NCBI GenBank assembly: GCA_030620095.1
Contig: JAUTXW010002195.1
Span: forward strand, 818,501 to 882,500
From: Kuschelorhynchus macadamiae
Taxonomy: Eukaryota > Arthropoda > Insecta > Coleoptera > Curculionidae
DNA: 64,000 nucleotides
Reading direction: 5' to 3'
Below the pieces are notes generated by a model that searched no databases, was not told the origin of the DNA, and worked only from the letters and a program-made list of their open reading frames with translations. Below, piece after piece: positions 18,371 to 30,130 of this stretch; within the stretch, counting starts at the first letter, position 1, and each line of letters starts with the position of its first letter. A program made the position numbers and the translations under genes.

Positions 18371-19221
18371 CTATTTATGACTTACCAGGGCTCGTTGCTG
18401 AGGCTCTACCGAAAGCTGCCACGCCGACGAATATATTAAGTGGTTTTAAAGTCACTGGGATCTATCCTTTCAATCGGGACGTCTTCCAAGACCACGAGTT
18501 TGCTCCTTCTCTACCAACCGATCAGCCACTTAATAACGAGGATAATTTAATTAACGAAACATCAGCTGAGCCAATGCATCCAATTGCTGAGGTCCAAACT
18601 GCGGAATCTCTGCTTCTAACAGCCTTTTCAAAAGAACCACCCTCCACATCGAAAGAACCGACACCATCCACATCCAAAGGACCAATGCCTTCTATCTCGG
18701 AAGCATCGCCACCCTCCAGATCAAAAGAACCGACACCACCCTCCGTATCAAAAGCGTCGACACCGTCCACGTCGAAAGAATCGGCATCCTCCTCATCAAA
18801 AGAATTAACACCTTCAACATCGAAAGATGAGTTAAATAATTCCAAAGAAATATTGGAATCTATTAGGCCGTATCCAAAAGCTGCCAAACGTGCGAAAGTT
18901 ACAAATCGAAGAAAGGGAAAAACAGCAATATTAACAGAAACCCCAGAAAAGATTGCGCTTGAAGAAGAAGAAGCAGCGAGGGCTAGGAAAACAAACGCGA
19001 AAAAAGCGAAAAAAAATATTTCTAAGAAAAAGAAGAAGGAATCTCAGTTTAGCTCCTCAGATGATGACGACACACTTTGTTTGTATTGCTTGGGACCCTA
19101 CTCTAACGACAGACATGGTGAAGAATGGGTAAAATGTCAACTCTGTAAGGGATGGGCTCACTGCGAATGCAGAGATGACAGTGATGAATTATATTTTTAC
19201 TGCATCAATTGCAGAGATTAA
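18367..19221 (+). pseudogene. Pogo-like transposase C-terminal part with Ser-rich repeats and PHD-like finger
   Basis: This 284-aa frame continues the transposase: ALPKAATPTNILSGFKVTG and IYPFNRDVF are typical C-terminal sequence of the family. Residues about 90-155 are imperfect repeats of a Ser-Thr-Ser-Lys-Glu-Pro-Thr-Pro unit, then a lysine-rich nuclear-localisation stretch. The end has a C-x2-C ... C-x2-C-x4-H-C ... C-x2-C zinc finger of PHD type (CLYC, CQLC, GWAHC, CINC). The ATG at 18367 is an internal codon and is unlikely to be the native start. Confidence 0.85.
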
Positions 19222-19369
19222 GTTTATCAATAATTATTGATGTTCTATTTAAATTTTGTATGTTTCAGTTGACTTGCTTTGTGTCATTTATGTTAGTTTT
19301 TTGAGTTCTAATATGAGTTAATATATTATTTTTCCAAAATAATAGTTTTTGTCTTATTGTTATTTGTTA

Positions 19370-19621
19370 CAAAAATCTGTTACAATTGTACCATGGTCTG
19401 TTACAATTGTCTCCGGGGGTGGTACAATTGTAACACATGACATGCATGTAAAATTATTTTTTTTTATAGACAACAGCGGCAAGATAATGTAGTTTTATTC
19501 CCGGTAGCATAAAAAGAAAACTCAGGTTTATAGTTTTCCAAACTTGGATGGTTTTAACTTGATTACGTGAAAAAGAGTGCGCGGATATATAAAAATTGTT
19601 ACAATTGTCCCCCGTCTCCCC
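19370..19621. repeat. Right subterminal ACAATTGT cluster and right TIR
   Basis: Copies of GTTACAATTGT appear near 19379, 19401, 19425 and 19599, mirroring the left cluster, and the terminal CCGTCTCCCC closes at 19621 before TA. Confidence 0.75.
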
Positions 19622-19843
19622 TATGTTTTTCAAGTATTAATGTGAAATTGTTGTGATATAAAAACATCAAATCAAATAATTAAGAATGTTCTACACAGCA
19701 AAAAGCTACTAGTTCTTGTAGTTCTAAAATATTATTATAACTTCTATACATAATAGGTATTTACGATACAAGAGTTGTGCAACTACAACAAGTATCAATA
19801 AGAACAAAAAGTAAATAATAAATAATAAATAAATTAATAGGAC

Positions 19844-19940
19844 GTTTAACGGCCATTCGGACAAATAATTCTGCCTTTGATAAGCTATACCTGAATTAGC
19901 TTATCAAAGGCAGAATTATTTGTCCGAATGGCCGTTAAAC
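19844..19940. repeat. Perfect inverted repeat, 43-bp arms, 11-bp loop
   Basis: The arms 19844-19886 and 19898-19940 are exact reverse complements, separated by 11 bases. Each arm begins or ends with GTTTAACGGCCATTCGG or its complement. GC content is higher than the surroundings. Perfect identity implies recent formation or selection for a hairpin. It lies 220 bp past the pogo-like element and shows no direct target duplication that I can see. Confidence 0.95.
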
Positions 19941-20132
19941 TTCCTACAACAAGTATGTTAATAACGATGTAACACACGTGTATTTTTAAATTTTATCTAC
20001 GATCGTTTAAAATCTTATCCGAGTTATAATTTATATTTTCATGAAAAGATTACCTATCAAATATTTAAAAACAAATTACCTCTGAAATTTGTACTTACTA
20101 TACCATAGCGATCAAGTAACAAAGTTTTCAAC

Positions 20133-20943
20133 ATGAGCGATTCAGATCTTCCATCCGACATTTCACCACAAGTGACTACCGGCTTCCTTCTGCCCGAAAA
20201 ATCACGGGCAAAAGTAAGAGTTGTCCTACTCCCTGCATGAGAAATGCTGTGAAGAAAAGAACATAAAAACTATCTCCAGTGAGAAGGCACTGTTAGCCTA
20301 TTTTAATGACCTATCCAAAATTCAAAAACCATCCTTTCCTTGGGCATAGTATTCAGTCTTGCGGAGTGTGATGTCTATTAGAAGAAAAGTGGATATTAAT
20401 AAATACTCGCATTTAATTGCGTTTTTAAAAAGAAAGTCGGAAGGATATAGACCTACAAAATCGAATATATTAACGAAATACGATATTGGTGTTTTTCTGC
20501 AGGAAGCTGATGATAACAAGATTTTTATGGCGAAAGTAGCATTTATTGTTAGATAGCTGAAGCATGTAGAAGAGAAGAGCTTATTCTTGGAAAATGTGAA
20601 AGGTGAAGGTGCGTGTTTTCGATTTGTAATACCATTCACGAAGACAAAAATAGCTCGAGAGTTTTTTGTAACATCAGGAGACATTGAAGGTTTCGATATG
20701 GTGGAAATTGTCCGAAGTTACATCAAATTACGCCCTAAACGCGCTGATCATGGTCGTTTCTTCGTGTGCTATAAGAACGGTAAATGTATAAAACGGCCAG
20801 TGGGATAAAACACTTTTGGAGGTATGCCTAAGACTATTGCTTTGTTTTTAAAATTACCCAATCCAGAACAATATACCGGCCACTGCTTTAGAAGGTCTTC
20901 TACATCACTATTAGACAAAACAGGGGTGGAATGCAATAGTTGA
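20133..20943 (+). pseudogene. Crypton-type tyrosine recombinase pseudogene (copy 1)
   Basis: In broken frames the region reads from an ATG at 20133 (LPSDIS, LPEKSRAK) through VMSIRRKVDINKYSHL and FLKRKSEGYRPTKSN to a catalytic-domain part with KGEGACFRFVIPFTKTK, FDMVEIVRSYI and the H-x2-R box GHCFRRSS near 20880. This is the insect Crypton/tyrosine-recombinase family. There are internal deletions, including the first catalytic Arg region, at least one in-frame stop at about 20554, and it ends before the catalytic Tyr. Dead copy. Confidence 0.85.
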
Positions 20944-20984
20944 GTAATTAATATTTACAATCAATATTTTTAACTCTAATATTA

Positions 20985-21085
20985 TATCATCACCGTACTA
21001 GTGCGACAATGAAATCATTGCCGCACTAGTGCGGTAATATCTAACATTACTTAACGTAAATCAGTGCGGTAATGGCTTCTTATCC
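20985..21085. repeat. GTGCGGTAAT-type repeated motifs after Crypton copy 1
   Basis: The motif ACTAGTGCG(G)(A/T)AAT occurs as direct and inverted copies at about 20998, 21024 and 21063. A related motif (GTGCGGAAAAG) flanks the Crypton remnant at 47.5-48.9 kb. Confidence 0.6.
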
Positions 21086-22299
21086 GATTTTCGAAACGGT
21101 TCCCAAAAGAAAAATTATATTGGTTTTAAATTCTCAAGCGCTTAATTCATAAAAGTTTTTAAGATTGCCTTACACAGGGTGATTAATAAACTAGACAAAA
21201 TCACACATATCCCAAATCGAAAAGGTTTGATTGTTTTGACCATCTAAGTATAATTTGTGGACCATTATATAGGGATCTTTTTGCAATTTTTATTATAAGT
21301 TATATATTAGAAGATGTATAAAACATTTTTCAAAAGTAGTGCATTATTGTTAAACATCTTATTAAAAATACGAATTAATACAGAAATTCGACAAAAATTT
21401 AACATGTAAATTGACAGTATACATGCCAATTGACAGGAGCTAAGTTATTCCTAGGTAACTTTCAACCCTCAATTTTTAGCTATATAAAGTTTGGCAAGTT
21501 TATCATGAGCTATGAAAAGAATGCGATTATCCATGGAGCCAATGCTTTCCTCGCAGCTGATACTTTAGATTTTTGCATATCCATGGAAACGGTCTGCTTT
21601 TGATAAACCTCCCCCTTACGTCGAGGGTCAAGATTAGTTTGTTAAACTATACGGAGCTTTCGATTTTTGTTTATTTCCTGGCGTAGTAATGATTTTTTTG
21701 TAAATTTTAAACAGTCATTTGTGCTCTTTGATGTACTCTGTTCCAACTAATGTCAATAATGAGAAAAGGCTAGTTCTTTTCAATATTTTGTTATTTAGTT
21801 TAATTTGTTAGCTTAATAGTTTTAAAATTACAGAACTTTTTTTAAGGCAAACGGGAAAAAAAAAAAGAAAAAAACTCAATAATAGTTAAAATAGATACTT
21901 TTTGTAGGGAAAATTAATAAAAAATCGGTAAATGTACTGTACCCGCTAAATACAAAACTAAGAACTTGTGTATGCTTAACTTTTCTGGATTAAAGGAAGT
22001 ATCCATAAGTTAACTAAATCGACCAATTTTCGGTGTTTATTATTTAATATAACCAGAATGCTATTTATTTTGATAAAAATTTGTTTTTTTCTTTAAATTA
22101 CCAGTATTAAAAAATGTTGATAGCATAAGTTAATCCCTAATAAGTAAGATATCTAAACCAAACATGTTGTAAAATGAAGAACCCTTATTTTTCTGTATAT
22201 TTTGGTGCCAAAGACGACTAATGATAGTGTTACCTTATCACAAAAAAATGTATTCGTGTCAAAGTAACCTCGAGGTGAAGTTTACTTTGGCGTAGTTCT
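21086..22299. other. AT-rich stretch, no gene seen
   Basis: Nothing codes convincingly. An ACAGGGTGATTAATAAAC edge at about 21174 looks like one terminus of a Tc1/mariner-type nonautonomous repeat, but no partner was located. Confidence 0.5.
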
Positions 22300-23140
22300 T
22301 TAAAAGTTATTTTTATACATTTATATATAATTTATTTTATTAATTCCAAAACAGTAAATTCTTTTTGACTGAGATTGGGTACAACCGCAAAAGTAATTTA
22401 AATCTATATTTTGATAGTATTTAAAAATTTGTATTTCAACTATGGGAGTAGAAATGTGTAACCATCAACCGTCATTCTTAGTAAAAAATGGTACGCCATT
22501 CACTTTTTTAAAAATAACTAGCTTCATCGTACAGGGCAAGTAAAAATAGACAAAAAATGCCTGTTAGAATTTTGTGATACACGTCATTTAAAAAAAAACA
22601 AATCCTATTTTGATGCGCGCCTCTGGCATTTTGGTCCAGTTTTAGTTGGAGTCTGACTGTTTAACCAAAATTTATATATTTTTTGTTCATTTTAACTTCT
22701 CGTATCTCAAATAATATAGGGCATTTGCGGACATATATGTATTAAAACTTTTTTCTAAAATGATCCAAGGAATCACTTTTGTAGAGTTTTGAACAAAAAA
22801 TTCAGAAATACCAGAGGCATGGATCAAAATAGAATTGGGTTTTTTGTTTCTCAAAAACGACTTGTATCACCATAAACTAAGAAACATTTTTTGTGTATTT
22901 TTATTGCCCTAAATAATGAAGCTAGTATTTTTTTTTTAAACCAGTGACGTATCATTTTGTATTAAGTAACTCAGGAATGGTTAACTATACCTACGTCCAT
23001 GGTTCAAATAAAAACTGTTGAATACTATTAAAAATGATCTTCAAATACGTATGCGATTGTGCCAAATCTTTATCAAATAGCTCTTATTGTTTCGGAACTA
23101 CTAAAGAAAATTATATATATATTTTTTTAAACTTTACCAC
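22300..23140. repeat. Long imperfect inverted repeat (arms about 340 bp, spacer about 160 bp)
   Basis: The left arm (about 22300-22640) and right arm (about 22800-23140) are inverted copies at moderate identity; matching landmarks include GTGATACA..GTC (22574) with its complement near 22862, CCTCTGGCATT with its complement near 22811, and AACTAGCTTCAT with its complement near 22922. The spacer carries a TTTGCGGACATA module that is repeated just outside the right arm (23140-23265). Foldback or nonautonomous DNA transposon; no coding sequence. Confidence 0.75.
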
Positions 23141-23265
23141 CCCGTATCTCAAAAATGAAGCATCTGCGGACACATATTTATATTAACTTTCTTTCTTATA
23201 ATGGCCCAAGGAATATTGTTCTTTAATATCTACTATTTAGGAATGCCCTGTATATATTTTTACTA

Positions 23266-24083
23266 AGACACAATTTTTAAACAATCGATATGTGTTAAAT
23301 TATTTTAATTATTTTCGTATGTAATACTTTTATTATCATTAAATTTGTTTAAACAAAATGTAATAAAAAGAGCTTAATTTGTATAATTTTTAACTGGCAA
23401 AATATGTTTAAGCATATTTGATACCCAATTAACAAAACAGAGTTACACTGACAACAACCCCTTTAATAAGCCCCTTATTCTAAGCACTGTAACATTTGGC
23501 TCAATCTATTATCAAGACCCTTTAATTAATACGCTAATACTTGCCTCGGATGTATATTAATTAGTTCCAACTTATTGTTCTCAGATCTAATAAGAAATTT
23601 CCCTTGCTCCTCGAAAGCAATCTTTTTGTTCCCAACCACCGTCAACAGAGATCAATATATTTGAATTGAACAACTTTGAATAACTTGCAAATATTTTAAC
23701 TGTTCCGGTTATAAAATATATAGTGAAGTCAGTACAGCAGACATTTTCGTGAAAAAGGTACCTGTAATATCTCAGAGATTTTTTTTATCCGTCTGCCTAT
23801 GCAACGGAAGGTAATGTGTTTACCAGTTATGTAATATATTTCCACACACCGCATTGGTCTGGGGATATATATCTGTTTCAATGATATAAACCAAAGCATT
23901 TAACATAATATTTTTATATTTACATTTACAGATTATTTATTATAAATTATCATATTCTCTACAAATTGCAATATTTTAATTAAGTAGGTACCAGAAAAGA
24001 AAGACTACAGCGGCGTACAACCAAATTTTGATTTCAACTAAATATCAAACAAAATTTAAAATAATATTCTAAACATAAAGCAA
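23266..24083. other. AT-rich stretch, no gene seen
   Basis: No coding potential, repeat pair or RNA gene could be recognised here. Confidence 0.5.
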
Positions 24084-24618
24084 TTATTTTTTGTTATGCC
24101 GTTTTTTTTTGTAATAACGGGTATGACCTCCTCTAGAGTTTATCTCTGCGCGACACCTCCTTGGCTTACTCAGAATTAAATTGTCAAAATCATCCTGAGG
24201 TATGCTAATCCAAGTAGCACTTAACTTGACGCAGCAGCAGTTGTTCTTGAAATGGAGGGTTTTCACGCAAAACCTTTCTTTATAGCATGTCCCATGCGTG
24301 CTCTAGTGGGTTTAAGTCTGGCGATTGAGCATGCCAATGCAAAATGGCAATATGGTTGTCTTGTATAAATTGTGTAGCATGTCTAGAGACAAGAGGCCGT
24401 GCGTTGTCGTACATTAAAATAAAAATCTGATCCAACAAGTCTGGCACGGGGTAAGGGTATTTTTTTTGTAATTTAAACCTACTCTTCCGAATCGTTGTTC
24501 TATCGCCAACTGTCAAACGATGGTGTTTGTCAGTCTCAGGGTGTTCAATTTTCATTACCAGGACTTTTACACTATTTCTACGGAGTAAAAGTCCGAATTG
24601 CAGCCACAGACAACACAC
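24084..24618 (-). pseudogene. Tc1-type transposase fragment
   Basis: The minus strand encodes in one frame MYDNARPLVSRHATQFIQ, then WHAQSPDLNPLEHAWDML, the second and third catalytic regions of Tc1 (D and E spaced as DD34E). The start region is missing and sequence past 24280 is broken by stops and frame changes. It is a short dead fragment; ends were not found. Confidence 0.85.
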
Positions 24619-25293
24619 TTCAGTTAACTTAAGGCAATTTAGTACTTACAACTTAGGCTTTTGGCTTTCTTGGTTTCTGGTCGTGCATAAAAAACAATCT
24701 GTTATAGGTTATCTATTATTTGAATCAAAACGGGTTAGTGGGTAAACAAAATGACAGACATTGTCCTTAGTAATTTTTTACTATTTTAGTTAAGTAGCTT
24801 TTTATTTAATATGCATCTTATAAATTTTAAACTGATGTTTCCTGTTTACAGGAAGTCCTTGTGTCCGGTGTTTGTATAACAGTACTTGTTGCATAGTAAG
24901 AAGTTTTGAACACACGTGTCCGTATTGTACATTAGAGTACAATACGGCATATATTCTTTGTCGAACATAACACTTATAGTTTAACAGCGTGTTAAGAATA
25001 TAAAATATCAAGAATACTTTATTGTAGTCACGTTCCAGGAATGTGAGTATTTCTAATGGATTAATGGATAATATATCAGTACAGATATTTCTTTGAAAAA
25101 GGTAATTTATTAGAGTTTGTAAAATATCAACTATGATAGGAATCGGTATTAAAAACTTAGAGTTACATGTTCAAAGCCGAAGCACAGATTAAAAAATCGG
25201 TAAATAACTTACCTCATTATGAATATTTCCCTTTATTAGGAATAGTAAAGACTGAACCAATTTAGTTCAGTACATTATGTAGAAACACATATA
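24619..25293. other. AT-rich stretch between Tc1 fragment and IS630-like element
   Basis: No gene seen. A short inverted repeat around GTACATTAGAGTAC (about 24927-24942) is probably fortuitous. Confidence 0.4.
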
Positions 25294-25956
25294 CAGTGTG
25301 TCCCAGATTCGCTTCTCTATACAGGGATCTCGGCTCCTATTATACCTACAGCAAAGGATAAATGGGGAAAGTTTTAGAGGAAACTTATTGCATTCGATAT
25401 CCGGCTTCAGATTTACGATCGATCAATTGTTTTTGGAAATATAGGGGAAAAACCGAAAATGGCGGATTTCGTTTTTGGCCAATATATCCAGAATGGTAAA
25501 TTTGACAGCTGCCAAAATGTGACATTATTCGGACACATTTTAAAGACAAATAGGATGGCGTATACGACACGTCTTCGTTGTTTTTTGTTAACCCGCAACC
25601 CGCCTCAATTTTCATTTTTCTTAAGGCCGCCATATTGGATTTTTTTTTGGAAAGAGCCTAAAATTTCCAGTCTAGTGATATCTCACAAGTGCATTTAAGA
25701 TTTTAGTATCATCGAAATATTACACTTCGTAAAGTTAGGTTTCAGTTTTTTCTAAGGAGGCCATGATTTAAAATAATGTTAGCTCTCAATGCTTTTCTAA
25801 GGAGGCCATGATTTATCTGTAACAAAATTGGATTTTGACTTTGACGTTAAGTTAAATAGTTGAAAGTATCAAAGCTGTGTTATAATGAGTAGTAGGTACG
25901 CTTTTATCCCAATAAAATCATAAATCTGACACATAAATTGTCAAAACCTATAGAAA

Positions 25957-26515
25957 ATGGCCGGAATTCTGTATTCAAATGAAGAAAAGGTGGACATGTT
26001 AGCTCTGTACTTTCAATCATACAGAAACGCCGACGTTTCCTCAGCAAAGTATTCAGGAAAATCGTAGTTAATTTAATTAACCATGGTGCCTTCGAACAAC
26101 TTAGAAGCGGATACAATAATAACAATGAAAATCGAGACAGAAACATTTTACAAGCTATCAACGAAAACCCTAGTGCATCCGTAAGAGCTGTAGAACAGGA
26201 AACTAATGTGCCAAAATCAACAGTACAGAGAGTTTTAAAAAAGAATAAGTACCATCCATACAAACCCAAAATAGTACAAGGACTAAAGGAAACTGATTTT
26301 CCAAGACGATTACAATTCTGTGAGTGGTATACTAGGAGATGTAATGAAAATCCTGATTTTGTAAATCATGTCTTGTGGTCCGATGAGAGCAGGTTCGCGA
26401 ATTGTGGAGTCTTTAATAGGCACAACCGTCATCATTGGGCTGTGCAGAATCCTCAGAGTGGCAGAGAGACGTCTACAGATCAGATTTGGAAGTAACGTTT
26501 GATGTGGGATCATTG
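25957..26515 (+). pseudogene. IS630-like transposase exon 1 (frameshifts and stop)
   Basis: It starts at ATG 25957 (MAGILYSNEEKVDMLALY), shifts frame near 26060, and continues as RDRNILQAINENPSASVRAV (helix-turn-helix), PKSTVQRVLKK, then LPRRLQFCEWYTRR-like sequence and VLWSDESRFANCGVFNR with the first catalytic D. A further shift is needed near 26470 to reach RFGSNV, where TGA stands in for an expected Trp codon. Related sequence occurs at 13.1-13.7 and 59.6 kb. Confidence 0.85.
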
Positions 26516-27327
26516 GTAAGTTAATCTAACCAATTTTTTTTAAATAGGCACCAAATGATGGTCAAATAATAATCTTTTTTTTTCGTTTAGTTCTTTAATG
26601 ATACTAAAAGAGTATAATCTAATAAAAAAAAGTAAAACGTTCTACTCTAGTCAGTCAACCTACCTTTTTGATATTGTATTACATTTTTATTCAATCATTT
26701 TGTTTCGAAGAACCTATAAAAATAGAATTGGGTTCTTTAAATTTATTAACACTTTATCTAAGTTTTCTGTAGATTTAGCTAACTCTCTAAAATTATTTTG
26801 ATTGTCTGAACTTAATGATTTATTATTACCAGGGAAGCCTAGTTCTTGCGTTATGAAAAAAATACTATATTAATCAAATGTCGAATTATTTTTCGATTTT
26901 CATTATGATTTATAGAAAGGCGTTCAGCTGTATTTCCAATTTAAATTTTAAAACGTAAGGGGTTTGTTCTTTTGATATTTTATGTTTTATTAAGGCACGG
27001 TGTACTTTTTTAAGATTATTATATCACTGAAATAAATTGATTTAGTATTTCCGAAATTAATATGCAATACCAACAAAATAATTTATTACCGCTATTACTT
27101 CCCGCTAACCAAATATGTTTTTCTTTTTCATAATAAAGCTGAATAGGTTTCAACTGTATACAAGCTCTTTCATTACGGGATGTTTCGATAATTATTTTTG
27201 GAAAGAAAATATCTACTTTTTAATAAAGATAATTTTCCCTTTATAATTTATAGTTTCTAGTACCACCCGGCCGACCCTGCCGCCCTTGACTGTTGGGCAC
27301 CTGTTTATAAATTATTAATCATTGCAG
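26516..27327 (+). other. Predicted intron inside the IS630-like transposase
   Basis: A donor CATTG|GTAAGTTAAT and an acceptor ATTAATCATTGCAG|GAAACC bound 812 AT-rich bases. Joining the flanks would restore the family pattern around the Gly-Asn-Arg-Leu-Ile position, so this is a spliceosomal intron rather than an inserted element. No TIRs or target duplication flank the gap. Confidence 0.75.
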
Positions 27328-27728
27328 GAAACCGACTTATTAGACCATTTTTGTTTGACTACGACATCAACGGGCAGAGGTACCTAGAGCTTTTGCGAAA
27401 CCAGGTTGTACCAGCCTTACGAGCTATTCTAAGGGAAGATGAATTAAGAAGAACTTGGTTTCAACAAGACGGATGTTCGGCTCACAATACCATTCGAGTC
27501 AGGAACTTTTTAAGAGAGCAGTTTGACGAAAGAATAATTTCTTTAAATGGTCCAATATCTTGGCCTCCTAGATCCCCCGACCTGTCGCCCTTGGATTTCT
27601 ACCTCTGGGGTCACACGAAGAATGAAATCTATGAATTTGATCCCCCCGTGACCATAGAAATCCTGAGACAAAGAGTTCTGGATACATTTAGAAATATTAA
27701 CCGAAATACACTTACCAGGGTTGTATGA
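27328..27728 (+). pseudogene. IS630-like transposase exon 2
   Basis: It encodes RLIRPFLFDYDINGQRYLEL, then TWFQQDGCSAHNTIRVRNFL (second catalytic D) and WPPRSPDLSPLDFYLWGH (third catalytic acid, here D), and ends after NRNTLTRVV. The exon has no internal stops. The segment before ATG 27351 belongs to the same frame, so that ATG is internal. Confidence 0.85.
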
Positions 27729-28479
27729 AAAAGAGTTTTGCAGATTTGTAAATTAATGTTACCCACTTACAAAGTAGTTAAAGCTCATTTAGATTTTTTA
27801 AGTCGTTATTTACGTTCATGTTGTATTGAAAATTCAATGCGTTCAATACATTACTTACTTATTAATGCAATCTTGTGACAAATAAATCATGGCCTCCTTT
27901 AAAAACCTTGAAAGCTAATTTACGAACTGTGATATTTTGATGACACTAAAATCTTTAATGCACTTGTGAGATATCACTAGACTGGAAATTTTAGGCTCTT
28001 TCCAAAAATCGAAAAATCCAATATGGCGGCAATAAGAAAAATGAAAGTTGAGGCGTGTTGCGGGTTAACAAAACACAATGAAGACGTGTCGTATACGCCA
28101 ACTTATTTGTCTTAAAAATGTGTCCCAATAATCTCAAATTTTAACAGCTGTCAAATTTACCGTTCTGGACATACTGGCGAAAAACGAAATCCGCCATTTT
28201 CGATTTTTCGCCGATATTTCCCAAACTTATTGATCGATCGTAAATATGAAGCCAGATTTCGAATGCAATAAGTTTCCTCTAAAACTTTCCCCATTTAACC
28301 TTTGCTGTAGGTATAATACGAGCCGAGATCCCTATATAGAGAAGCGAATCTGGGACACACTGTATACTGTATACATTTTGTTCCAATATATTGGATCCCT
28401 ATCAATATTTTACCACTTTCTACCTATGCCACAATTGATTTTGGGCATAATTTATAATTAATTCAATAAGTACTTTTTA

Positions 28480-30130
28480 CATTGACACACACCGCGATTT
28501 TATTACGTCATGTTTGATTCGCACCAGTTTATCCTTATATCATGTTTAATTTTCTCCAAAATTTACAGTCAACTGAATAAGATTTTTTTACGTAACTTTT
28601 TTTTAATATGTTGTTTGGCCGCCATTTCGTTCGCTATCTTGAATCCGTAACAGAACTTTACCAGCTTATCTCCATATCACACTTAATGCTCGCAAAAAAG
28701 TTTTTTTAGTTATAATTTTTCACCATTTCACTAGGCCGTCATCATTTTCCGCCATATTGGATTTTTACCAAAATATTACCAGGTCACCCCATATGAGCCC
28801 TTGCTTTTTGTCTAAATTGTGAAGTCAATCTGATGAGTTTATAAGCTATGACGCAAACTGACAGACAGACAGACAGACAAGCCGACAGGCGGACCGATTG
28901 ATAAAACATATTTTTTGGCATCTAGGGACGCTAAGACGTGAAGATATGTAAAACTTGCCAGGGTGATTTTTTCAGATTACATACGCCATTTTGTTCCGCC
29001 ATCTTGAATTAGTACCACAGTTTTACTAGTTCATCTCGATACTACAATAAGTTATGGCACAGAATTTGAACTTCAGGTTGAATTTCTAAATATTTTATTA
29101 AGCCGCCATTTTGTTCCGACATTTTGTATTCGTACCAAAATTTTACTAGTTGATTTCTACATAATACTTGATTTTTGTCCAAATTGGATAATTAGTTTGT
29201 TGAGTAATAGTTTTTTTAACATTTCATTAGGCCGCCATCTTGTTACGGTATATTGGATTTTTAACAAAATATTACCACGTCATCCCCATACGAGCCTTAA
29301 TTTTTGACTAAAGTCAATCTGATGAGTAGTTTTTAAGGGAGGGTGATTTTTTCAGAATACAAAAATTTTATTCGGCCTTCATTTTGTTCCGCAATCTTGC
29401 ATTCGTACCAAAATTTTACCAGTTGATTCTTTATACTTGATTATACTTATAATACTTGATTTTTGTACACATTTTTTGAGATAAATTGGACAATTCGTTT
29501 TTCTAGTAATAGTTTTTTTATCGTTTCACTAGACTGCTATTTTGTTCCGACATATCGGATTTTAACGAAAATATTACCAGGCCAACCCCAAATGAGTCTT
29601 AAATTTTGACTAATATTTAAAGTCAATCCCATAAGTAGCTTTTAAGCTATGCCGCGAACTGACAGGCGGACAGACAAACCGACAGACGGACCGACGGACT
29701 TGATAAAACCAATTTTTGTTATTTAGGGACACCAAAACGCGAAGATATGTAAACTTGAGAGGATAATTTTTTCACGTTACAGTTGGCCGCCATTTTGTTC
29801 CTCTATCTTGAATTAGTACCACACTTTAACTAGTTCATTTCTATACTACAATTAGTTATGGTACACAATTTTACCAAAATATTACCAGGTCACCCTCATA
29901 TGATCCTTAATTTTTGACAAAAGTCAATCGAGAAAGTATTTGTTAGCTATGCCGCGATGAGGCAGATCAACTGACCGATAAACCGACAGACAGAAAGACA
30001 GACAGTCAGACAGGCCGACGGAATTGAGAAAATATGTTTTTCGGCATCTATATAGGGCCCCTCAAACGTAAAGATCTGAAAAAATCTCGCATGGTGATTT
30101 TTTCACGATTAAAATACTTCCATTTCATGA
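28480..30130 (+). repeat. Degenerate satellite-like tract with GCCGCCATTTTG modules and GACA tracts
   Basis: A module of the form GCCGCCATTTTGTTCCGCCAT followed by TTGAATTCGTACCAAAATTT recurs about every 120-160 bp (near 28616, 28734, 28980, 29101, 29230, 29373, 29531 and 29784). Tracts of GACAGACA with CCGACGGACC lie near 28860, 29660 and 29985, each followed by a TTGATAAAAC...GGCATCTAGGGAC segment and then TGATTTTTTCA. This is a higher-order repeat, not coding. A related block is at 46.8-47.4 kb and an inverted one at 32.5-33.7 kb. Confidence 0.8.

Larger units (their letters stand above)
16833..19621 (+). mobile_element. Pogo-like DDD transposon with TA target duplication
   Basis: The ends are inverted repeats of about 24 bp: GGGGAGACCGGGGACAATTG at the left and its near-complement ending GTCTCCCC at 19621, each flanked by TA. 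Between them lie a transposase in two frames, a 5'-UTR intron and many subterminal ACAATTGT motifs. Structure and DD35D catalytic spacing fit the pogo/Tigger branch of Tc1/mariner. The copy is nearly intact, the only obvious lesion being one missing base near 18346-18350. Confidence 0.92.
25294..28362 (+). mobile_element. IS630-like Tc1/mariner element with long TIRs and TA duplication
   Basis: Both ends read CAGTGTGTCCCAGATTCGCT (right end as complement) and are flanked by TA (25292-25293; 28363-28364). The inverted repeats extend about 525 bp on the left (to about 25820) and about 490 bp on the right (from about 27872), to matching GGCCATGATTTAT and complement. The left arm has an internal direct duplication of CTAAGGAGGCCATGATTT (25755 and 25796). 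A transposase gene with an intron lies between the arms but is disabled. Confidence 0.92.

Noticed and set aside
28480..30130. CRISPR-like or protein-coding tandem array
   Set aside because: Repeat units are degenerate, lack unique spacers and have no open frame; the sequence is a eukaryotic satellite-like repeat.
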